Positions 1-7,405 of a DNA stretch of 64,000 bases are shown piece by piece. The DNA comes from an uncultured Zoogloea sp. (lineage in GTDB: Bacteria; Pseudomonadota; Gammaproteobacteria; Burkholderiales; Rhodocyclaceae): assembly GCA_937967645.1 (NCBI GenBank), contig CALBTT010000062.1:19242-83241 (forward strand). The letters run 5' to 3'. How positions within the stretch are numbered: the first letter of the stretch is position 1; each line of letters begins with the position of its first letter. A program made the position numbers and the translations under genes. Below the pieces are notes generated by a model that ran no database searches, was not told the origin of the DNA, and was given only the letters and a program-made list of their open reading frames with translations.

Positions 1-518
1 CGCATCATGGAGAGCGGCCGGCCGATCCGGGCACACAGATCATCCAGCGAAGCCTGCCCGATCAGCAGCAAGGGAAAGCCATCGGCGAAGGACAGTGGCA
101 TCTGGCTTTCAGTGCGGACCCGCCGGGTCGTATGGACACCGGTCCATAGCAGTTTCAGTGGCGCACCGATGAAGGTCGTGATCCAGGCATCAGCCTCGGC
201 AGCCCCTTCCCAGGCCTGGAAGGCGTCGCCCCAGACCGTGGCATCGACTGGCCGGTCGAAGGCAGCATTTGGGACGAAGAGCGTTGGGCGACCAAGCACG
301 GACAGGGTCAGCCCATCGACGGCGGGAATGGCCTGGACACGCACCAGTTCGGGATACTCGCGCCCCGTGACGAAACGGCCACGGGCGTCGGCAATCATCC
401 AGCAGCGGTCGTGGGGAAGGCCTTGCAGGGTCAGCCGCGCCTTGTCGAGGCGCCGACCGGCCATGGACTTGACCGGATAGTGGTAAAGAGCATCAAGCAC
501 AGGCTGTAGAGTAGTCAT
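1..518 (-). CDS. MOSC domain protein, YcbX-like (3' end outside the window)
   Basis: Reading the minus strand from the ATG at 518 gives an open frame that runs off the left edge (172 codons visible). The protein begins MTTLQPVLDALYHYPVKSMA and continues with GLPHDRCWMIADARGRFVT and REYPELVRV. This is the N-terminal beta-barrel signature of MOSC/YcbX proteins, in which the YPVKS and DR-W motifs are conserved. The visible end (about residues 150-172, reading FADGFPLLLIGQASLDDL) leads into the MOSC domain proper. Family members act on molybdenum-cofactor-linked sulfur or hydroxylamine chemistry; the substrate here cannot be told. The gene is divergent from the small gene at 675. No good Shine-Dalgarno sequence is visible, so the start is chosen from protein similarity. 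Confidence 0.85.
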   Translation of the reverse strand, partial: MTTLQPVLDALYHYPVKSMAGRRLDKARLTLQGLPHDRCWMIADARGRFVTGREYPELVRVQAIPAVDGLTLSVLGRPTLFVPNAAFDRPVDATVWGDAFQAWEGAAEADAWITTFIGAPLKLLWTGVHTTRRVRTESQMPLSFADGFPLLLIGQASLDDLCARIGRPLSMM

Positions 519-639
519 GGGAGTCGATCCAGTCTCGGGTCTGGCGGGTCCGGCTGAACCCGCCGGAGAATTATGGCTGCGAGCGCTGCTTGACGGAACG
601 GAGCACCGACGGCGGAAAGCCCCGCCCAGGGGGGCGCGC

Positions 640-645
640 TACAAT
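640..645 (+). promoter_or_regulatory. possible -10 element (TACAAT)
   Basis: TACAAT preceded by GCGCGC lies 29 bp upstream of the ATG at 675, a reasonable position for a sigma-70 -10 box. No convincing -35 box is seen 16-18 bp upstream. A 7-bp inverted repeat (543-549 with 558-564) lies further upstream in the same divergent region; its role is unknown. Confidence 0.3.
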
Positions 646-674
646 GCAGTCTTTGCAAGCGCCACCACCACGCC

Positions 675-926
675 ATGACCTACGAAGAACACCTGGACGA
701 AGTCGCCACCCTTCTTTTCGAACGCTTTGGCCTGACCGAGCACGCGGCGATCCAGCTCGTCATGAAAGCCCAGGCCGCCGGCTACTTCAGCGGCCACGAT
801 GACGACCCGTCGATCTGCACTCAGCTGCGGGCTGAGCAGGATGCCAAGCGTGTCTTCAAGGAATACGGCAAGCCCTCCCCTGCCCCGGCGCCGGGCGGGC
901 CGACCCGCGGCCGGCCGCGCAAGTGA
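675..926 (+). CDS. small conserved hypothetical protein (83 aa)
   Basis: A short acidic protein beginning MTYEEHLDEVATLLFERFG. Predicted helices cover residues 1-33 and about 46-66, joined by a GYFSGHDDDPS loop. A Pro/Ala/Gly-rich tail ends in RGRPRK, which resembles an AT-hook. I do not recognise a named family. The codon use matches the neighbours, and the frame is better than the overlapping frames because its third positions are strongly GC-rich. The tail suggests nucleic-acid contact, but that is only a guess from composition. Confidence 0.6.
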   Translation: MTYEEHLDEVATLLFERFGLTEHAAIQLVMKAQAAGYFSGHDDDPSICTQLRAEQDAKRVFKEYGKPSPAPAPGGPTRGRPRK

Positions 927-1005
927 CAAATGACATCAATGGATGACAAACGCAATACGGTTATGGCATAAACCGGGCTCACGAATCTTCCGCTTGACCC
1001 AAGGC

Positions 1006-1326
1006 ATGCCCACGCGCCGCCTGATCGCCTTCCTTGCCGTGCTGTCCGGCGTATTCGCCTGCGCGGCAGCGCCCCCTGATGATGGGGTGGAGTACCGCAT
1101 CATCATCGGCTTTGCAGCCCCCGTCCGTGGAGACGACCCACAGCTCCTGACCCGGCTCGCCCCGGCTGGAGCCAGGCTGCGCTTTGCGGCCAGCCTCTCG
1201 GCCAGCAGCCACGCCTATCGACTGAACTGTCCGGACATACCCGACTGCGACCGCGCCCTGGAAGCCCTGAGGGCCCAGCCCGGCATTACCTACGTCCAAA
1301 CCGATCACATCAAGGACATCCGATGA
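1006..1326 (+). CDS. exported stand-alone propeptide-like (inhibitor I9-like) protein
   Basis: The frame is open from 943, but the ATG at 1006 gives a clean signal peptide (MPTRRLIAFLAVLSG, cleavage or lipobox near VFACAAA), so I prefer it. The mature part is about 85 residues: YRIIIGFAAPV, then a helix-forming stretch, then LEALRAQPGITYVQTDH. This beta-alpha-beta layout, with a final segment reading 'pGItYVqtD', resembles the I9 propeptide domains of subtilisins. The stop codon overlaps the start of the S8 protease by 4 bp (ATGA), so the two are translationally coupled. It may be an extra inhibitor or folding helper for that protease (inference). It has two cysteines (LNCPDIPDC) that could form a disulfide. 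Confidence 0.6.
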   Translation: MPTRRLIAFLAVLSGVFACAAAPPDDGVEYRIIIGFAAPVRGDDPQLLTRLAPAGARLRFAASLSASSHAYRLNCPDIPDCDRALEALRAQPGITYVQTDHIKDIR

Positions 1327-3197
1327 GCCTTCTCCCACGCCTTTGCCTGGCACTGGCCACCCTCCTGCCCGCCCTCCATGCCACACCGGCCAGCGCGGCG
1401 GACGCCCCCGAAGCCCGGGTTATCGTCAAGCTCAAGACAGGCTCACCCCTCAAGCAGATCCAGGCCGCCGGCCGGGTCGAGACACTGGGCCAGCGCCTGG
1501 GGCTGGCCACCCGGCTGGCGGGGCAGCCTGGCCAGGATCTGCATGTGGTCCGCGCCAGCGGCCTCAGCTCTGAAGCACTGGCACGCCGGCTGTCCCGGGA
1601 CGCGGATGTCGAGTACGCCGTGCCTGATCGCCTGAAGAAGGCCCTGGCCCTGCCAAACGACCCGCTCTTCGGCTTCCAGTGGTATCTCCAGGCACCGAGC
1701 GTCACCCAGCCCGCCGCCACCAATGCGCAGGCCGCCTGGGCGCTGACCGGTGGCAGCGCCGGCGTGGTCGTCGCCGTGGTGGATACCGGCGTACGCCTGG
1801 ATCACGAAGATCTGGCCCCGCGCCTGCTGCCCGGCTACGACTTCATCTCGGATGACCTGCTCTCCGGTGATGGCCAGAACGGCAGGGATGCCGATCCGTC
1901 CGATCCGGGCGACTACCTCTCAAGCGCAGACCTGGCCAACAACGACCTGCGCACCCTCTGCAACACCACCCTGCCCACAACCAGCAGCTGGCATGGCACC
2001 CAGGTCGCGGGCATCCTGGCCGCGGAAACCAACAACTCCCGCGGGATTGCCGGGATGGCCGGCGGCAGCCGCCTCCTGCCGGTGCGGGTCCTCGGCAAGT
2101 GCGGCGGTTTCGACTCAGACATCATTGCCGGCATGCGCTGGGCAGCAGGCCTGAGCGTGCCTGGCGTGCCAGCCAACCCCAACCCGGCGCGGGTCATCAA
2201 CGTCAGCCTGGGCGGGGAAGGCAACTGCAATCCCGCCTTCGCCGCCGCCATCGCCGAGATCCAGACCGCAGGGGCCCTGGTTGTCGCTGCGGCCGGCAAC
2301 GAAACCGGTCCCGTCCTGGAGCCGGCGAACTGCGCGGGCGTCCTGGCGGTTGCGGGGATCCGCCATGTCGGGACGAAGGTGGGCTATTCGAGCTACGGCG
2401 CGGAGGTCGGCATCAGCGCCCCAGCCGGCAACTGCGTGAATGTGCTGGCCGGGCAACCCTGCCTGTTTCCCCTGATCAACACCATCAACCTGGGCAGCAC
2501 CGTACCGGCGGGCAATGGCTACACCGGCATCAATGATGTCACCGTGGGCACCAGCTTTGCGACGCCGCTGGTGGCCGGCACCGCGGCCCTGATGCTGACG
2601 GCCAACCCGGCCTTGAGCGGCACCGAGATCATCCGCCTCATCAAGACGAGCGCCCTCCCCTTCCCCAGCGATGCCAGTCTGCCCAACTGCCCCCTGGTCA
2701 CCTCCGACGGACAATGCAACTGCACCACCACCACCTGCGGTGCGGGCATGCTGAACACCGGCACCGCGGTGGCTGCCGCCCTGGCCACGGCCGCAACCGC
2801 CCCGGTGGCAAAGATCACTGTCGGCGGCACGCCCACCGCGCAAACAGCGTTCAGCCTGGACGCCTCAGGCAGCACGAGCGCCGACGGCAGCCGTATCGTC
2901 GCCTGGAAGTGGGTCCAGATCAGTGGCCCCCAGGCCGGCAGCTTCAGCGCCGACAACGTGGCCACTCCCAGCTTCACCGCACCGGCGGCCGGCACCTATG
3001 TGGTCTCCGTCACCGTCACCACAGCCGCGGGACGGCAGGGCAGCGGCCAGGCCAGCATTGAGGTGCAGGCCGCACCGACCAAGTCCTCCGGCGGCGGTGG
3101 TGGCGGTGCGATCGATATGGCTACCCTGGCCCTCCTCGGGCTGCTTGCACCTGTGGCCTTCCTGCTGCGCCGTCGCGGCCTGGCCTCCAGGGACTGA
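1323..3197 (+). CDS. secreted S8 (subtilisin-like) serine peptidase with PKD-like domain and glycine/transmembrane/arginine tail
   Basis: 624 aa. Signal peptide 1-25 (ends TPASAA). An I9-like propeptide lies at about 30-105 (ARVIVKLKTG ... VEYAVPD). The S8 domain spans about 115-490 with the triad Asp154 (VVDTGV), His224 (WHGTQVAG) and Ser411 (GTSFATPLVAG), plus oxyanion Asn326 (AAAGNE). A PKD/REJ-like beta domain lies at about 495-582 (LDASGS, WKWVQISGP, AGTYVVSVTV). The C-terminus is SSGGGGGGA, then a hydrophobic helix at about 598-615, then LLRRRG. That three-part tail resembles GlyGly-CTERM type sorting signals (processed by rhombosortase), not PEP-CTERM. Eight or more cysteines suggest disulfides. 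It is coupled to the propeptide-like gene upstream and ends at a hairpin. Confidence 0.92.
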   Translation: MSLLPRLCLALATLLPALHATPASAADAPEARVIVKLKTGSPLKQIQAAGRVETLGQRLGLATRLAGQPGQDLHVVRASGLSSEALARRLSRDADVEYAVPDRLKKALALPNDPLFGFQWYLQAPSVTQPAATNAQAAWALTGGSAGVVVAVVDTGVRLDHEDLAPRLLPGYDFISDDLLSGDGQNGRDADPSDPGDYLSSADLANNDLRTLCNTTLPTTSSWHGTQVAGILAAETNNSRGIAGMAGGSRLLPVRVLGKCGGFDSDIIAGMRWAAGLSVPGVPANPNPARVINVSLGGEGNCNPAFAAAIAEIQTAGALVVAAAGNETGPVLEPANCAGVLAVAGIRHVGTKVGYSSYGAEVGISAPAGNCVNVLAGQPCLFPLINTINLGSTVPAGNGYTGINDVTVGTSFATPLVAGTAALMLTANPALSGTEIIRLIKTSALPFPSDASLPNCPLVTSDGQCNCTTTTCGAGMLNTGTAVAAALATAATAPVAKITVGGTPTAQTAFSLDASGSTSADGSRIVAWKWVQISGPQAGSFSADNVATPSFTAPAAGTYVVSVTVTTAAGRQGSGQASIEVQAAPTKSSGGGGGGAIDMATLALLGLLAPVAFLLRRRGLASRD

Positions 3198-3204
3198 TCC
3201 ACCC

Positions 3205-3225
3205 GGCCTGCCGCAAGGGCAGGCC
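3205..3225 (+). terminator. hairpin after the S8 protease (U-poor)
   Basis: A perfect 8-bp stem, GGCCTGCC (3205-3212) with GGCAGGCC (3218-3225), and a 5-nt loop lie 8 bp after the protease stop codon. There is no U-tract behind it, so it may act weakly or only protect the mRNA 3' end. Confidence 0.5.
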
Positions 3226-3252
3226 TCACTCTACTGGCGCTTGCACGGGAAA

Positions 3253-3268
3253 CTGTTTATTTATACAG
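3253..3268 (+). promoter_or_regulatory. LexA (SOS) box of dnaE2
   Basis: CTGTTTATTTATACAG fits the proteobacterial LexA consensus CTGT-N8-ACAG exactly and has an AT-rich core. It ends 7 bp before the dnaE2 start codon. A LexA repressor bound here would block transcription start. SOS control of dnaE2 is established in other bacteria. TTGCAC at 3241 and TATACA/TACAGT inside the box are weak candidates for the -35 and -10 elements. Confidence 0.88.
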
Positions 3269-3275
3269 TTAACCC

Positions 3276-6200
3276 ATGCCAAGCGCCAATGCCCCCTCCT
3301 TTTCCTCCCCCCCCTTTGCCGAGCTTTACTGCCGCAGCAATTTCAGCTTCCTGACCGGGGCATCCCATCCGGAGGAGCTGGTCGCGCGGGCGGTGGAGCT
3401 GGGATATTCCGCACTGGCCATCACGGATGAATGCTCCCTGGCAGGCATGGTGCGGGCCTACGCAGAATGGCGGAAACTGCAGGCCCTGCAATTCATCGTC
3501 GGAACGGTGATTCAGCTGGTCGATGGTCCCCAGGTCGTGCTGTTGGCCACTCAGCGCGAGGCTTACGGGCGTCTGGTCCGGCTGATCAGCCGGGGGCGCA
3601 GGGCCGCACCCAAGGGCCAGTACAAGCTTCAGCGCAGCGATCTGGAAGACGGACTCAATGGCTGCCTGGCTCTGCTGGTGCCCCCGGACCACCATGGCAT
3701 CCCGCCTGACCTCCTCGCCGCTGACGCCCGCTGGCTGGCAGGAGCCTTCCCCGGTCACGCCTGGGTCGCAGCCACCTTTCCGCTGGGCGCCGACGATGTC
3801 CGACGGCAGGGCTGGATCGCCCACGCGGCACGACAGGCCGGCATTCCGGTGGTCAGCACCGGCGCCCCGCTGATGCACTGCGCCGAGAGGCAACGTCTGG
3901 CCGATGTGCTGGCGTCCCTGCGTCACCGGACAACACTCGACCGGGCGGGCTTTCGCCTCGGCCCCAATGCGGAAGCGCATCTCCAGCCCTCCTCGGTAAT
4001 GGCCCGACGCCATCCCCCCGAATGGATCGCCGAAAGCCTGAAGATCGCCTCCCTGTGCAGTTTCTCGCCGGGTGTGCTGCGCTACGAGTATCCCGAAGAG
4101 ATCATTCCACCCGGCCTCACTGCCAGCAGCCACCTGGCGGCACTGGTCGCCCACGGGCTTGACCGCCGTTACCCCCCCGGCCCCGATGGCAACAGCAGCA
4201 TCCCCGGCGACATCCTGGTCCGTGTCGGGCGGGAGCTCGCCCTGATCGCAGAACTGGGCTACGAGGCCTTCTTCCTCACCGTCGAAGACATCGTCCGCTT
4301 CGCCCGCAGCCGCAACATCCTGTGTCAGGGGCGAGGTTCGGCGGCCAATTCGGTGGTCTGCTACGCCCTGGGCATCACCGAGGTCGCCCCCGAGGAGGCT
4401 ACCCTGCTGTTCGAGCGCTTCATCTCTCGGGAAAGGAACGAGCCGCCGGACATCGACGTGGACTTCGAACACGATAGGCGGGAGGAGGTCATCCAGTACA
4501 TCTATGGCAAATACGGCCGTGACCGGGCTGCCCTGGCCGCCACGGTAATCCGCTATCGACCCCGCAGCGCCCTCCGCGATGTGGGCCGCGCCCTCGGCTT
4601 CGACACCGGCCAGCTGGACCAGCTGACCCGTCGCCTGGCCTGGTGGGACGGCCGCCAGGTTGCGCCCGAAAGAATCCAGGAAGCCGGGCTCGATCCGCAC
4701 AGCCCACGGGTGATCCTGTTGCTGGAACTGGCCAACACGCTGATCGGTTTTCCCCGCCACCTGTCCCAGCACGTAGGTGGCTTCGTCATTTCCCGGGGCC
4801 CACTGGTGGAGCTGGCGCCAGTCGAGAACGCGGCCATGGAAGACCGCACGGTCATCCAGTGGGACAAGGACGATCTGGAAACCCTTGGCCTGATGAAAGT
4901 CGATGTGCTCGCCCTGGGCATGCTGTCGGCCATCCGGCGCAGCCTCGAACTGATCGCTGCCTGGCGGGGCGAGCCCAGCTTCGAGATGTCCCGGATTCCA
5001 CGTGGCCAGGAGGCCGTTTACGACATGCTGTGCCAGGCCGATGCGATGGGGGTCTTCCAGGTGGAGTCCCGCGCCCAGATGAGCATGCTGCCGCGCCTGC
5101 GCCCCAGGTGCTACTACGACCTGGTGGTCGAGGTCGCCATCGTCCGCCCCGGTCCCATCCAGGGAGGCATGGTCCACCCCTACCTCGAGGCCCGCGCCAA
5201 ACTGGCGCGGCATGAAGCCATCTCCTATCCCCACCCCGAACTCGAGCCCGTGCTGGCCCGTACCCACGGGGTGCCGATCTTCCAGGAACAGGTCATGCAA
5301 CTGGCCATGGTTGCTGCCGGCTTCACCCCTGGCGAAGCCGACCAGCTGCGACGGGCCATGGGTGCCTGGGGGCGTCAGGGCGAACTCACCCGCTACCAGC
5401 AGAAGCTCACCGACGGCATGTTGCTACGCGGCTACAGCAAGGACTTTGCCGATGCCCTGTGCCGGCAGATACAAGGATTCGGCAGCTATGGCTTTCCCGA
5501 ATCCCACGCGGCCAGCTTCGCCCATCTGGTCTATGTATCGGCCTGGATCAAGTGCTTCCACCCGGCAGCCTTCCTGTGCGGCCTTCTCAACAGCCAGCCC
5601 ATGGGTTTCTACGGGCCATCCCAGCTGATCCAGGACGCCCGCCGCCACCAGGTGGAGGTACGTCCCGTGGATGTCACCGCCAGCGACTGGGCGTGCACCC
5701 TCGAACCTTCCTCGACCCCCTCCTCGTCCCCCTCTTCCGCGCCCCCGGCGGCCCGCCTCGGACTGCGCCTGGTCAAGGGTTTCAATGCGTCAGCAGCGCA
5801 ACGAATCAGCACAGCCCGCCAGACGCGCCCTTTTGTCTCGGTCTCCGACCTGGCCCGGCGGGCAGCCCTCACCCCTGCCGAACTGGAATGCCTGGCCACG
5901 GCCGGCGCCCTCGCCCAACTGGCCGGCAACCGCCACCAGGCCCGATGGGCCGCGGCCGGCAGCCAGACGCCCTCCGGCCTGCTCCACGACATCCCGGTGG
6001 TGGACCCGGCCGACGCCTGCGCCACGCTGCCGGCCCCTGGAGAAACCCAGGACGTCGTTGCCGACTATGCCCGCCTGGGCTTCAGCCTGGGCCGTCACCC
6101 CCTCAGCTTCCTGCGCGGTCTGCTCCGCGCCGAACGCTTCCTGAGCGCAGCCGAGATCGCCGACTGCCCGGATCGCAAGCTGGCCAGGGCCGCCGGTGTC

Positions 6201-6458
6201 GTCACTTGCCGGCAGCGGCCGGGAACGGCCAAGGGCACGATGTTCGTCACCCTCGAAGATGAAACAGGCTGGATCAACGTCATCGTCCGGCCCGAGTTGC
6301 TGGAAGCCGAACGCCGCATCCTGCTCGGCGCCACCCTGCTCGGCGTATATGGGCAGATCAGCCGCCAGGGCAGCATCGTGCACCTGCACGCCAAGCGGGT
6401 GGTGGATCGCTCGGCCCAGCTTGGGCGCCTGAGCACCCGTAGCCGGGATTTTCATTGA
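3276..6458 (+). CDS. dnaE2: error-prone DNA polymerase III alpha subunit DnaE2
   Basis: 1060 aa, the usual DnaE2 length (replicative DnaE is about 1160). It starts with the family signature AELYCRSNFSFLTGASHPEEL and a PHP domain (to about 250). The polymerase palm has GRGSAANSVVCYALG (352-366) and the catalytic aspartates in PDIDVDFEHDRR (391-402). The tau-binding extension of DnaE is missing. An OB-fold lies near 965-1045 (VTLEDETGWINVIV). A Pro/Ser-rich linker sits at about 808-825. The ATG at 3276 is the only start before the conserved block; there is no Shine-Dalgarno because the LexA box occupies that place. DnaE2 performs mutagenic translesion synthesis after DNA damage, normally with ImuA/ImuB, but those genes are not next to it here. 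Confidence 0.96.
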   Translation: MPSANAPSFSSPPFAELYCRSNFSFLTGASHPEELVARAVELGYSALAITDECSLAGMVRAYAEWRKLQALQFIVGTVIQLVDGPQVVLLATQREAYGRLVRLISRGRRAAPKGQYKLQRSDLEDGLNGCLALLVPPDHHGIPPDLLAADARWLAGAFPGHAWVAATFPLGADDVRRQGWIAHAARQAGIPVVSTGAPLMHCAERQRLADVLASLRHRTTLDRAGFRLGPNAEAHLQPSSVMARRHPPEWIAESLKIASLCSFSPGVLRYEYPEEIIPPGLTASSHLAALVAHGLDRRYPPGPDGNSSIPGDILVRVGRELALIAELGYEAFFLTVEDIVRFARSRNILCQGRGSAANSVVCYALGITEVAPEEATLLFERFISRERNEPPDIDVDFEHDRREEVIQYIYGKYGRDRAALAATVIRYRPRSALRDVGRALGFDTGQLDQLTRRLAWWDGRQVAPERIQEAGLDPHSPRVILLLELANTLIGFPRHLSQHVGGFVISRGPLVELAPVENAAMEDRTVIQWDKDDLETLGLMKVDVLALGMLSAIRRSLELIAAWRGEPSFEMSRIPRGQEAVYDMLCQADAMGVFQVESRAQMSMLPRLRPRCYYDLVVEVAIVRPGPIQGGMVHPYLEARAKLARHEAISYPHPELEPVLARTHGVPIFQEQVMQLAMVAAGFTPGEADQLRRAMGAWGRQGELTRYQQKLTDGMLLRGYSKDFADALCRQIQGFGSYGFPESHAASFAHLVYVSAWIKCFHPAAFLCGLLNSQPMGFYGPSQLIQDARRHQVEVRPVDVTASDWACTLEPSSTPSSSPSSAPPAARLGLRLVKGFNASAAQRISTARQTRPFVSVSDLARRAALTPAELECLATAGALAQLAGNRHQARWAAAGSQTPSGLLHDIPVVDPADACATLPAPGETQDVVADYARLGFSLGRHPLSFLRGLLRAERFLSAAEIADCPDRKLARAAGVVTCRQRPGTAKGTMFVTLEDETGWINVIVRPELLEAERRILLGATLLGVYGQISRQGSIVHLHAKRVVDRSAQLGRLSTRSRDFH

Positions 6459-6515
6459 ACCCCGCTCCGAAGCCGTGGTCTGCGCGTGCACAACTGCCCT
6501 TTTCCGGAGTTTTTC

Positions 6516-7157
6516 ATGCAAGCGCGCCGCCATCTCGGATTTGTCACCGGCCTGATCGCCGCCCTCCTGCTCCTGACCGCCTGCAGCAACTCGACCCTCA
6601 AGTCTGTCTGGCGGGATGACCGGGACATCGGCACGATCCCCCGCAAGCTGGTCGTCTTCGTCGCCGTGAAGGACGAGAACCTCCGTCGCATGGCCGAGAA
6701 CCGGATCGTCCAGTCCCTCCCCGCCGGCTACGGCGCAAGCGCCGGGCACACCCTCGAGCTCGATCCTCAGATCGAATCCGCCAGCCTGCGTGCCCGCCTG
6801 ACCGCCGAAGGCTACGACGGCGCCCTGCTGGCCCGTCTCGTCTCCGTGGATACCTCCCAGACCGTTGTCCCCCCCCAGACCCAGTTCGGTCCCGACCTCA
6901 TGTTCCGACGCTTCGGCCCCCGTTACAACAGCTTCTACTCCGCCTACCCCTACGTCTATACCACTCCGGGTTACACCATCAACACCACCACCGTCGTCGT
7001 CGAAACCCTGCTCTACCGCCTGCCGGAAGGCAGGCCCGTATGGACAGCCGTCAGCGAAACCCTCAATCCCCGTTCGTCGGCCCAGGTCATCGAGGAATTG
7101 ATCAAGCTGGTCGGTGGAAAACTGGGTGATGAAGGACTGCTGCCGACCCGCCGATGA
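6516..7157 (+). CDS. DUF4136-like outer lipoprotein
   Basis: 213 aa from the ATG at 6516, which follows a CGGAG Shine-Dalgarno; an upstream in-frame ATG at 6486 lacks one. The signal peptide ends in a lipobox, LLTAC (Cys23). The mature part has DRDIGTIPRKLVVFVAVKD near the N-terminus, a Tyr-rich segment (YNSFYSAYPYVYTTPGYT) in the middle, and ends VIEELIKLVGGKLGDEGLL. The pattern of an exported lipoprotein with an ETLLYRLPEGRPVWTA strand and a final amphipathic helix is typical of the DUF4136 group, whose function is unknown. It is 57 bp after dnaE2 and could share its transcript. Confidence 0.7.
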   Translation: MQARRHLGFVTGLIAALLLLTACSNSTLKSVWRDDRDIGTIPRKLVVFVAVKDENLRRMAENRIVQSLPAGYGASAGHTLELDPQIESASLRARLTAEGYDGALLARLVSVDTSQTVVPPQTQFGPDLMFRRFGPRYNSFYSAYPYVYTTPGYTINTTTVVVETLLYRLPEGRPVWTAVSETLNPRSSAQVIEELIKLVGGKLGDEGLLPTRR

Positions 7158-7236
7158 ATACGGAATTCCTGACTAAAAACTGACAAAACCCTTTCATTGC
7201 AATGGGTATTGCTCAATTTCTTAACCAGCCTTAACA

Positions 7237-7257
7237 TGCGAACCATTCTTATTTGCA
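7237..7257 (+). promoter_or_regulatory. Fur-box-like element upstream of the peroxidase/porin/flavin operon
   Basis: The reverse complement of 7238-7256 reads GCAAATAAGAATGGTTCGC. It matches 11 of 19 positions of the E. coli Fur consensus and keeps the typical AATAAGAAT core and the outer dyad TGCGAA/TTTGCA. It overlaps the likely transcription start of a weak promoter (TTGCTC at 7209, TAACAT at 7232, 17 bp apart) and lies 149 bp before the peroxidase ATG. No other regulatory feature is visible in the 248 bp between 7158 and 7405. Iron control is an inference from this match. Confidence 0.5.
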
Positions 7258-7405
7258 AGTGGGTCGCATTTATCCCCGCTTGCTTGCGCAAGCCAGCCAA
7301 GCCAGGCCTCGACCAGCCCAGCCAGCCAGCGACGAGAAACCACGACAACGACCCATGTTGTGTCGTCGCCCGCGGATTTTTCCGCCGAACACCTGGAGCC
7401 TTTCG

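Noticed and set aside
7..480. 157-codon plus-strand frame at the left edge
   Set aside because: The minus strand encodes a recognisable MOSC-domain protein over the same bases; the plus-strand translation is low-complexity Arg/Ser.
3092..3197. PEP-CTERM sorting signal on the S8 protease
   Set aside because: No Pro-Glu-Pro motif precedes the hydrophobic helix; the segment is glycine-rich instead.
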